From assembly GCA_039545315.1 (NCBI GenBank), contig BCIM01000001.1, positions 3,071,783-3,135,782 on the forward strand: a stretch of DNA of 64,000 nt, written 5' to 3'. A program made the translations under genes and the position numbers. Origin of the DNA: Kondoa malvinella. Taxonomy: Eukaryota; Basidiomycota; Agaricostilbomycetes; Agaricostilbales; Kondoaceae. Below, piece after piece: positions 11,538 to 20,875 of this stretch. Position 1 is the first letter of the stretch; the number at the start of each line of letters is the position of its first letter. The notes below the pieces were generated by a model. The model saw nothing but the letters and a program-made list of their open reading frames with translations. It was not told where the DNA came from and did no database searches.

Positions 11538-13839
11538 TCATAGAGCACCAGCTGGCACAGATCGACCGAGGAAGCCATAGCCTTCATTTCCTGAGCTGAC
11601 GTGCATGTCCATGTTCTTGCCGACCAAGTGTGCAGTCTTTGACCCTTCTTTGATCTCGTCAAAGGTGTAGCCTTCATGCGCAGGGAGACGGCTATAAGCG
11701 ATATCAGAAATGCCTGCCAACAATTACGAGTCCACTGACTCGTAGATCGCCTTTGCGTAGCTTTCCGCAATAGCACATTGTTGAATCAAATAGTTTTCTA
11801 GGGTATCGAGTGATTAGCTTGAAAGCGAAAGAGACTGAGACAAAGTCAGACTCACTCTGAACGAGTGGCTGTGCACGCTTGAGCAGGAAAGCAGTAGTCT
11901 TGTGCACCTCTTCACGAGCTTCGGGAGTCATGACTCTCAAATAGAGCTCTCGAACTTGGTCGTACTGCAAAAGGCATGAGCATGAGTCAAGTAGCTCGAT
12001 GTCAGACGTACTTCAGTTGGCGAACCCTCGTGACGATAGTAACTCTTGCGAGACAAGACGTTCGAGTGAACCTGCATTGGCTTTTCGGCCATTTGCTGGC
12101 CACCGAATGCTGGTGTGCCTTCTTTCGTAGCTTTGTTGTTCATGGTCGAGTTTGGCCAATAGTAAGGCTTGCCAGCAGCATTGGCATCAATTCTCATCAG
12201 CATTGGCATCAATTCTCATCGTTCCGTTGTAGTTGTCGGCTGTTCTGTAAGTGAGCAAACCGATCTTTGGAGATAGAAATTAAAAGGTAGAAAAGCTCAC
12301 GCGAGAGATACTTGGACAAAAACGGGCAGTTTACCGGTATCTGATTGATGTTGGCAGAGCCAAGACGGACGTACTGAGCATCTCTGTAAAAGAAAGCTCT
12401 CCACTGAAGCAAACTAAAGAGAAAGATGAGCAAGTCGAAAGCAGTGTCAAGAGGGCAGACTTACGTGTCTGGCGAAAGCTCGATACCGGGAACAAGGGAG
12501 CCAGGACTGAAAGCTGCTTGCTCAACGTCTCGGTGGTAATCTTCTGGGTTTCGGTTCAAGACCAACTCTCCGACCTCTTGCATTGGGAATTGAGTGCGAG
12601 GCCAGACCTTGGTCACATCGAACACGTCAAAATCGACCTTTGCGACGTCTTCAGGCTGCATGACTTGAATCAACATGGTCCAGCGAGCGTCTCCGCCGCC
12701 TTCAATGTGGTCGAGAAGATCGCGCTTTGCAAAATCAGGGTCTTCGCCCATCTTCATCATGGTCTCTTCATTGGTGAAGTTCTTGACTCCCTCTGTTATC
12801 AAATGGTCAGTCAAGGGATTGCGCGATTCTAATTAGGCTCACGCTGAGATCGCCAGTGATACTTGATAAAGACGTGATTGCCGTTGGCATTGACCCATTT
12901 GAAGGTGTGACAGCCATAGCCTGACATGAATCGCCATCCGACGGGAACACCGTGATTCCTGGAGATGACCTACCATAAGACCAGCATGCTGCGATTCTGG
13001 CACCATGGAAAGCCAGTCGAACCAAGCATTGTGGTCAACCAAGAACGACTTAGGGTGGCGCTGTTGGGAGCGAATGTTGTCTGGGCCCATCATAGGGTCT
13101 CGAGCGAAGAATACAGGCCAGCTCAGACCTTTGTCGCGATGTGAGAAACACGAGATATCACAGACTTTGAAACACTAACCAACGAGATCGTAATTGCCGT
13201 CGGGAGTGTGGAATTTGTTGCTGTATGCAGATTGGGCATGTTTAAACAACGAGAAGTAGACAAAACCCACGCAAAGCCACGAGGATTCCTTCCCTGATCA
13301 GGATACTCTCGTCCATAGGTGACGGTAGAGAAGCGAGTGTAGCAAAGAGTCTGCGTTCCAGGCTGGAACATGGCGGCTTTGGTGAGGTGCGAAACGTCAT
13401 TCGTGACGGTAAAGGTACCGAATGCAGACGATCCGCAAGGGTGAACAATGCGCTCTTGAATCTTGGAACGGTCGAAAGCTTGTTGCTTTTCGAGAAGGAT
13501 GTGGTCGCTCTGAACCGGGATGCCGCCGACGTTAAGAGGATGGCCTGCATCTGGGACGACCTGTCCAAAGTTGCTAGTGTAGTAGGGAGAGTCCTAGAAT
13601 GAGGTCAGCAAGGTAGAACACAAGTGATGAACGTGCTTACATCTTTGAGCTGCTCCTTCTTGACGAGACCAGCGATTCTGGCAGCAGTTTCGGCCTGTAC
13701 GCTATCAGGAAGTTGTCCTGCTCAATAATGCAGCCACACTGACAGGTCCATCATTCATGCCGCTGAAAGCCTGCATCCTTTGGGCGGGCCTTGGGTCAAT
13801 ACCTGGGACATTCTTGAGTACGTTGCTGACTGCGTCCAT
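11538..13839 (-). CDS. Heme catalase, frame broken by a 22-bp duplication
   Basis: Monofunctional catalase that would break down hydrogen peroxide. Conserved blocks are plain across about ten exons: DSPYYTSNFGQVV, IQERIVHPCGSSAFG with the distal His, RNPRGFA, FARDPM, GVPVGWRFMSGYGCHTFKW, RWTMLIQVMQPEDV, VWPRTQFP, VGELVLNRNPEDY, and FFYRDAQYVRLG with the proximal heme Tyr. These are followed by NINQIPVN and, after the break, a block around YYWPNSTM. The exon holding TADNYNGTMRIDANA carries a perfect tandem duplication (12177-12220) that shifts the frame into a TGA. All other exons read cleanly, so the lesion is recent or an assembly error. No SKL-type peroxisomal signal is seen at the C-terminus (VPAGAL), suggesting a cytosolic form. 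Start MDAVSNVLKNVPG. Confidence 0.85.
12177..12220. repeat. Perfect 22-bp tandem duplication inside catalase exon
   Basis: Two identical adjacent 22-nt units, 12177-12198 and 12199-12220. 22 is not a multiple of three, so the second unit shifts the catalase frame and creates an in-frame TGA just after MRIDANADEN. Confidence 0.95.
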
Positions 13840-14124
13840 GTTATAGAAGAGATTTGGTTGGTGGAGCGGGAAGCAAGGGAAACCCCATTCTCAAAAAGAT
13901 GGGCAAATCGAATTACGCTTATGAAATATCGGGAAGGCGCGCCATAAGCTGACTTCATTCTCCAAGCTGAGCCGAGCAGCAATACTTGTACAGCGCGTCA
14001 TAGAGTCATAGAATAGCCTTAGCTTGCCCAGAGTTGAGCGAGCCGGTCGAAAAATTGCGACTGGCAAAAAGTGGTCACGTGCAGGAGGGCGGCACACGAA
14101 TTCCTTCATTTTGACGCGCAAAGT

Positions 14125-14965
14125 CTACTGCAAGACTAGCAAAGGACAGTACATCAGTATTAGACAAAGTTCATGTATCGGTGAACTTGCCCTCTTGTGT
14201 CCGTCTTTCCAATCCCGCAACTGACAATCCTTGCTACAGCTATTCCTAGATCAGCCCAAGGCATGACACTTCGTATACGCGGACTCACTATGTAGCGAAA
14301 GCACACGATGCACATTGCTTGTATGCAGCAGATATCGCCTCTCCCGTTCTCTGATGTTTGCCGCATGCAAGACAGCTCTCCCACTTTCTGCTTTTGGCAT
14401 AGGCCGATTCACCAGCGAAACCAGCGGCGTCAAGTCTCTCCTTAGCAGTCGGCAAAGTCCAGATTATTTGTGAAATGCCATAGAGATATCGGGGACTCGG
14501 GAGTTGCAAGCCAAGAGCGGCGAACAGGAATGCTGTACTGTTCGGCTGAGGGACCTGATGAGCCATCTCGTAGGCCAGCCAATTATGCAAGGCTTTCTTC
14601 CTAGTTGTTGGTGAGAGACTTCCGGTGACGGTGAACCCAGTAATGTCGAGGGTCGTATTCCGGTCAAATGACAACAAAGGAGAGTCCAGGTCGAAGGATA
14701 CATCAGGCATTTTGCGTAAGATATCACAGAAGGCGGAGCAGTGGGCTTGTGCCTTTTGAGCAGTCCTGTTTGCTATGCGGCCATCGTGGCAAGGCAGACT
14801 TGCAAAAGAATTGAAGAGCAGAAACATGTCCAGGGAAGCGTTGAGAAAGCGAACGATGAGGTTTCTTGGGAAAGGACGGAGGTTGCAATGACTACTGAAG
14901 AAACAATTAGGCCCCACTGCAAATCTCGCCGACGACCTACTTACGAGCAAGTACATATGAGCATA
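14125..14965 (-). CDS. MYND-type zinc-finger protein
   Basis: Hypothetical protein with a C-terminal MYND finger. Splicing the intron that follows AFAT (GTGAGT donor, acceptor before a Cys codon) yields CLACGKH...CASCAFATYCSKDCQLRDWKDGHKR, the expected C-x2-C...C-x2-C...YC-x3-C...W-x3-H arrangement. The final Cys is probably in HELCLI. Upstream is an uncharacterised 150-residue region with PDVSFDLDSPLLSFDRNTTL and ALHNWLAYEMAHQVPQP. MYND fingers usually bind Pro-rich peptides; a specific partner cannot be read here. The 5' end is uncertain: ATGs at 14956 and 14965 are both possible, the latter with a short first intron. Stop TAG at 14125-14127. Confidence 0.7.
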
Positions 14966-15292
14966 TGATGGCCGCCTATACTATACACGTACTATTGCTA
15001 CGATCAGCCATTCAGAGTAGTCTACTTCTTCAAGCTGTCAAGACTCCAAGACACGCAGATCAACAGCGTGTAGTTCAACTTTGTCGACAAATAGTGCAAA
15101 ATGACTGAAGAGAGCGATTCGATAGGCTGCAAGATTTTCCGTCTGTGCGATGATCTCATCTCGCAGACGAATTCCATTACCGACATGACTGGGCTGAGAA
15201 GTAGGCGCCCAGTTTGCCAGACTGTTTCCGACTTGCAACATTGTCCTGCATGTCATTCTTGAGTCTGACGAGCCAGATTTCCCAAGCTGAAC
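14966..15292. other. Intergenic, no gene seen
   Basis: Contains only short overlapping frames without recognisable motifs. It leads into the duplicated helicase fragment. Confidence 0.5.
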
Positions 15293-15512
15293 TCGCCATT
15301 ACTTTCTCTATGTAGCTATTGCTAACCGTGCACAAGGCTCGATGAATGGGCCGGGGGAGCAGGCGTGGAAGTTGGAAGCAGTGACGGATTTGGTCGAGGA
15401 TGTACAAACGAACCAGATTGTCATCTATTGTGAGGGTCTTAGCGTCTCGGACATTTGCGAAGCTAAAAGATGTGATGTCCTCACAGGTGGTTCGATCGAG
15501 GGCTGTCGAAGC
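15293..15512 (+). repeat. Inverted copy of helicase-like gene fragment
   Basis: About 220 bp nearly identical, in opposite orientation, to 21344-21580 within the helicase-like gene. Only a few substitutions and small indels are visible. The plus strand encodes the same peptide, MNGPGEQAWKLEAVTDLVED through ICEAKRCDVLTGG. It begins and ends inside an exon, has no start or splice context of its own, and is best read as a non-functional gene fragment. The left boundary is sharp, at GAACTCGCCATTAC. Confidence 0.85.
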
Positions 15513-16172
15513 ACACAAAATCTGCAGCTCGCTCTCTTATTCCTGAAAGTTGCTCCTGCGACAGCTGGCCAGTCGCTGGCAGGTCGCAAGATGTTCCCTT
15601 TATGGTAGCCTCCTTGGACAGAGCTGTCAATATGTCGCCGAATAGATTGCCAGACAATGCAGGCAGGCTAGTTTACGCTGTTGCTGATGTGTAGCAATTT
15701 GACTGGTATACGCGGTTCTGGTATATCGGACAGCAGGATATCAAGAGTCTGCCTCGTCGACCCGAAACAACAATTACAATAGTCTGAATGTTTTTCGGGG
15801 CCTGCGCGTTGTGCTGTACTCTCCTTGCTGTTCCTTGTAGCATCGTGCGCGAGCCGTCTGTGTCGCTGCAGCGTCCGTTTGGCTGTCGACGGGCTAATGC
15901 GATGTTATCAACATGTACCTATCATCTGACACTCTTGAACTGCTCTCCAGTCTCTTGCAGTATCGAGTTGCCAAGCCGTTGTGATCTGGTCGTACTCGGA
16001 CCTAAGAGCAAACGCACCGCGAAACATGTCGTCAAGGTGACAGATCAGCAGAAGCTTCTCTTGTGGACACAGCTCAACAGGCCTCTCAGCTGTCGCTTTT
16101 CCCTGAAGACTCACTTACACGCTCATTCATCCCTCACACAAGTCTCCTGGCGAGATCTATCTTCCATTCAAA
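15513..16172. other. Intergenic, promoter side of the CAP gene
   Basis: No convincing gene. Pyrimidine-rich runs appear in the last 150 bp before the CAP start codon, as is common for fungal promoters and leaders. Confidence 0.5.
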
Positions 16173-17418
16173 ATGCTCACTATTCAGATTCTTAGCTCCG
16201 CTCTCTTACTCTCTGCTTCTGTCTTTGCCCAGGCGGCGGACAAGCCATGCACCATGAAAGCGGCCCAAAAGAAGCAATGGCAAAAAGTCGTTCGCGAGTG
16301 CGCATAATCACAATCTGCATCCGGATCCCAGCTGATTGCCGTGCAGATCTGGCCGTGGAAACTGGGGCAACTGGCAAAGCTGGACTACTCGTATCGGCAC
16401 CAGACCCGCTGCCACTTCATCAGAGGACAACGCTAAGCCGGTTGAATCTTCAGTCGAGCTCCCAGAGTCCGTTTCTGCTCCGGCTGAGGACGCTCGTCCA
16501 CAGTCAACTCGCTCTGTTCGTCCCACAACTACTCGATCTGTTCGTCCCACGACTACGCGAGCTGTACGACCAACTTCCGTCAGACCAACTACTTCTGCCA
16601 AACCAACAACTACCAAGCAACCGCAGACTACTACTCGCTCTTCTACTTCTCAGAAACCAGTCCAGACTTCACCCGCTTCTGGCAACTTGAGCGCTTTCGC
16701 AAAGGCCGCTGTTGATGGTCACAATGCTGAGCGGGCTCTTCACGGCGCTGAACCTGTAGTCTGGGATCAAAAGCTCGCTGCTGAAGCTCAGAAATGGACT
16801 GACAGATGTGTTTGGGAACATGGTGAGTCTGCTCTTCTGGCTAGCACTGCGAGTCTAAACGGTCTTCTTTAGGTGGAGGTTCGCTGCTGCTCCTTTCTTA
16901 GACTTCAATCGCTTATGTATACGCTTTCGAATGCTTCAGGAAAGTCCACAGGCTCAGGCGAGAACCTTGCTAGCGGAGCGTCCATGGAAGGCGCCGTCAA
17001 GATGTGGGCTGCCGAGAAGAAAGACTACAAGCAAGGCGATGGATTCTCTGCAGGAACAGGTCATTTCAGTGAGTTCAGATTTCAATGAGGTTGCACGGAA
17101 ATTGACAAGAGTCTTCTAGCCCAAGTCGGTACGTCTATGCGCTAGCTATCGTTGATCGTCCTAAGCGGTCGCAGTCTGGAAGAATACCCAGAAATTTGGA
17201 TGCGGTAGCTCGGACTGCGATGGCATGTACAGCCCTTTCATTAGCTGCATCTACTGTAAGTCATTCGTCAGCGAAGCTTGATCCAACTGATCGAGACACT
17301 TGTCTATAGACCCTCCTGGCAACTACCTTGGACAATTCGAGTCAGTTGTATGCGTTGAATGTCCACTCTTTGTCTGATATCGTCATACAGTGACCAAGTT
17401 CAGGCTGCCGTCTCATAG
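16173..17418 (+). CDS. Secreted CAP-domain (PR-1/SCP/Pry-like) protein
   Basis: Secreted CAP-superfamily protein; fungal relatives (Pry1-type) bind sterols or lipids outside the cell. The N-terminal signal peptide is MLTIQILSSALLLSASVFAQ. After a Trp/Asn/Gly patch (GNWGNWQSW) comes a Ser/Thr/Pro-rich linker with repeated SVRPTTTR-type units, likely O-mannosylated. The CAP domain follows: AVDGHNAERALHGAEPVVWD, WEHGG, GENLASG, MWAAEKKDY, GHFTQVVWKNTQKFGCG, and a Cys-containing end with CIYYPPGNYLGQF. Six introns, including one inside GHF|TQ. Start is the ATG before the signal peptide; the stop TAG follows QVQAAVS. Confidence 0.88.
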
Positions 17419-17776
17419 GCTAGAACACGCCTTGCTCTTCTTTCCTGGTGAGTGCAGTCATTGCAGACTGAGATATAGCTGACAATGTGATAGCCTTGAT
17501 AGCATCTGCGCTGGCGTTGAGGCTGAATTTGTACAAGCATACGGGCTATGTAACCTCTTTGCAAGAGATTCGGCACGTTACAACACAGATTGGCTTCGTT
17601 CAAGAGGCACAGCACTCCAAGCGCATTCATCTTTGCTGCAAGGGACTAGATTCCTAGCTTGAGCTCAACCTTTACAAACATCGGGATCAATCAGCTTGCA
17701 TTGCTCTATATTGATCTATGGACATTTTCGAACCGCCTATTCTACAGTGTACCTTTTGCCTTCCTCGGATCAACCC
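17419..17776. other. Convergent 3' spacer
   Basis: Region between the convergent CAP and nuclease-fold genes; no gene or motif recognised. Confidence 0.5.
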
Positions 17777-19208
17777 TCACAGGTAGAATTGCCCAGGCTT
17801 GAGCTCAATCTGAGCCATGACAGGGCGATGATCGGAAAAGATGAGGCCGTCGTCGAAAAAGTTGCTTCCAACTTTATGAGCTTTGCTTTCCTGTAAATTT
17901 GATTCGAAAGGCCGTCAACATTAATCAGGGAGAGCAAGAAGTGCACTCACCCATCCTCCAGCTGAAGAACCAAAGATGAAATCGATCTGAGAGTAATCCT
18001 CATTGACTTCTGTAGAGTTCTGAACATCGCCGAAGCCGGTAAAAGTCGCGCTGTGACCGGTGACTCTTTCTTTAGGAGTAGTACTTATCGTGTTTTTGAA
18101 GCTGAATGGCTTGTTGGACTTGACAGGATACTTCTCAGCAAAGGTAGAGTTGATTTCTTCTGGTGCTTGTTGGCCTGTGATGATCTTGTATCCGGCTGAG
18201 TCTTCACCGACTGACCAAAAGATGAGCGAGATTACTTGAAGAAGAAGGCAAAGCTTACAAGTAGGAGAGTTCATGTCACCGAAAAGCAGGACGGGGCGAC
18301 CAGTCTGCTCAACAATTGATTTGGCTCGGTGCAGAATGAGGGAAGCGGCTTGAGCACGAGCAGGGTTGGATTGATGATCCCAATGCGTGGCCATAACAGT
18401 AACATCACCAGCTGGGGTATCGAAGCGAGCAGTAGTGCAGATTCTCCAGTTGGTCGTGTCTATTCGACGATCAGACAAAGCCTTCATGGCGGTACGAATG
18501 ACTCACTCGGGTGCTGAGAGATTTCAAAGGGTGTGTAAGATAACCAGAAAGTGTCCCATTCCTTGAGATCAAACATTGAGCTGAGGATTATCAGCAAAGT
18601 TCCTCTTGCATTAATTTGCCAGACCCACTTTCTGAAGTAGACCGGACTGAACTCGTTCAATCCTTCGACAGGCGGGCATGAATCATCTTCGCATCCATCT
18701 CCCCTACCAACTCCTCGGTGTTGGAAATCGGGATGAGTCTTCTGCAATAGCGCATCCATGTCTTCCAGTTGGTTGTAGAGGACTTCTTGCATGCCTTTAG
18801 TAGTCATTCAATCGCCGCACGCGATAGTAGAGGAGAGGGACAGACCAGCGAGCGAAACATCGTTCCACAACATTTCACCAGCTAGAGGAATTCGACGCTC
18901 AGACCAAGGTCGTTCCCTCATGTCGCTGTAGTAGTCTTGAGGCAAATCAAGAGGATTGTAGTTTGACAAGTTGGAGAGCGATTGCGAGAGGGCAATGTCG
19001 TCAGGATTGCCATAGCGCAAGTTCCATGAAGCGGCAGTGAAGGAGAATGGTTTAGCTATATCAAGTCAGCTTGCATCACAAGGGAGCATTTGATGTACTC
19101 ACCCTTGTCATTGTCGCGTGTCTCGAGCTTGCTGCCAGAGCTAGTCCAAGGCAAAGCTGAAGCGCTGACAAGAGAAGCAGCCAAAAGAAGAGCACTAGTG
19201 ATATGCAT
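17777..19208 (-). CDS. Secreted endonuclease/exonuclease/phosphatase-fold protein
   Basis: Member of the EEP superfamily with a signal peptide (MHITSALLLAASLVSASALP). Such secreted fungal proteins cleave phosphodiester or phosphoester bonds, but the substrate is unknown. Spliced markers are FTAASWNLRYGNPDD, QEVLYNQLEDM (catalytic Glu in the QE motif), RICTTARFD, VMATHWDHQSNPARAQAA, LLFGDMNSP (metal-binding GDMN), and the closing GLIFSDHRPVMAQIEL (catalytic DH). Five to six short introns. Several Cys in the GDGCEDDSCPP loop fit an extracellular protein. It is divergent from bL19m with a 423-bp spacer. Stop TGA at 17777-17779. Confidence 0.85.
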
Positions 19209-19631
19209 TGAAGAATAATGTAGAGAAGGAAGAGAGCGCGGGAAGCCAATAACGAAGATGGTTAGATCAACCGAACGTGTCTGTCATTACAACTTGCCAA
19301 GAGGGAGGAGAGACACCGACTAATCAGCCGCCCGTGGGCTGGTTGCGCGTGTATGCACAAAACGTGCATAAGAAAGCGGAAGAGTAGTATAGCCATATTG
19401 TGCACGTTCAGGACATGCCGCAGCAAGGAAAGTTCAGCAAACACTGGCTCGAGTGAAGACCGTCACGGTGGAGCCTGAACAAATCAGGCAAACGAAAGGC
19501 GAACACATGAATATCGTAGAAAGCCATACAGTGCCACGTATAGGCGATGCAGAGCAGAATGAGAAGTATCGAGTGACCGCTGCGCTCCAGCTTCCAAATT
19601 TCAACAAGTTCTGGCTTTGTACCAATCCATC
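19209..19631. promoter_or_regulatory. Divergent upstream region
   Basis: 423 bp between two divergent start codons, so it should hold both promoters. No specific element recognised. Confidence 0.5.
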
Positions 19632-20605
19632 ATGTCTACCTTGACTATAACAAGCTTGAGAAGGGCGTGCACTTGTAGAATAAACAGATCGGCCGCCTCA
19701 GGTATGCTCGAAGCGCCCTCGTCAAAGACAGAGTCTCATCTTTCCGTAGGCGCAACAAGAAATTATGCTACTGCCTCTGAGGACGCCTCTAGCCCACCAG
19801 CAGGTCAGTCAGGCGCTGCCAAGTATAGTCGTGTGACTTATGTTGCAATACCATGTCTGACAGCGTATCCATTCTCGTCTCAATTGCAAATCATCAAATC
19901 CCCCTTGAGCTCTGCTTCAAAGCGTACAGACTCTTCGCACACACTCATGCATCGCATCAACACCCACTTAAGCGCAACAGCAGCACAAACAGATCCTACG
20001 CTCGCTGCTCGTCTTGCACTATTCGCCCGAGCAAACAGACACCGAAGAGCACCTCTCGCCTCCCCAGGATCGATATTGACAGTCAAATTCTACACCAACG
20101 CCTCAAGAACACAAACAAACACATTCAGTGGTGTACTGATTGCTGTGAGAAGGAGAGGCGTAGATACTTGCTTTAGGTTGAGGAACGTCTTGAACAAGTG
20201 TGGAGTGGAAATGTTGTTTAATGCGAGCAGCAACATGTTGGCGGATATTGAGGTCGTTAGTAGGGCGGATTTGACAAAGAGGGACAAGGCCAGACCGGGT
20301 CGAATGGTCAGATTCAGGTCGGTCGAGCGCTCCTTCGTACATTCTGTACTAAACGAGGGTATTTGATCGACAGACGAGCGAAGCTATACTACATGCGCAC
20401 CAATCCGAACACTCTACCAAACGTAGGCAGCGCAGTAAGGGCAGCGGAAGACCGAGCAGAACGAGAAGCAGCCAAAGCAGCGCCCAAAGTAGACACTACC
20501 GTTCAAAGCAACAAGCAAAAGAAGAAGGCAGACAGGAAAGCGGCTAGAGCAGAGGCGAAAGCGGCCAAAGTCGCTACTGGAGCCGATACACCAATAGTCG
20601 AATAA
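19632..20605 (+). CDS. Mitochondrial ribosomal protein bL19m
   Basis: Large-subunit mitoribosome protein of the bL19 family (Img1 in yeast). The N-terminus, MSTLTITSLRRACTCRINRS, is basic with hydroxylated residues, as in a mitochondrial targeting peptide. The core has LTVKFYTNASRTQTNTFSGV, LIAVRRRGVDTCFRLRNVLN, and IEVVSRADLTKRDKA, followed across a GT-AG intron by the family signature RRAKLYYMR. The C-terminal extension is Lys/Ala-rich (KKKADRKAARAEAKAAK). The frame stays open through 19821-19920, so one further intron there cannot be excluded. It is convergent with the helicase-like gene. Confidence 0.85.
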
Positions 20606-20875
20606 TATCAGTACATGCATTTGATCTGACCCCTTGTGACCCGTTTTACCCTATACATGAAAGTGAATCTAAAAGTGGTTCTGGGAATACATGCAACAAC
20701 AATCCTGGTGTGAAGTGAATTTTGACTTTTGCTTGAGGAACGATTACCGAAAGGTGTACAGGTTGAAACAGAACAGACGTGTCGAGGGATATCATGCGAG
20801 AGAAGAGTGGTTGGGAGGCAGTTCTTGTACGCGGATGCCATAGAAGCTTTCGATCCTGATTAAAACAGCTCCAGT

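Noticed and set aside
15177..15518. Minus-strand ORF at 15.2-15.5 kb
   Set aside because: Runs antisense through the copied helicase fragment; the same antisense frame also appears at 21.3 kb, so its 'conservation' is only the DNA duplication.
16308..16616. Minus-strand ORF with Val/Gly/Thr repeats
   Set aside because: Complement of the CAP protein's Thr/Arg/Pro repeat linker.
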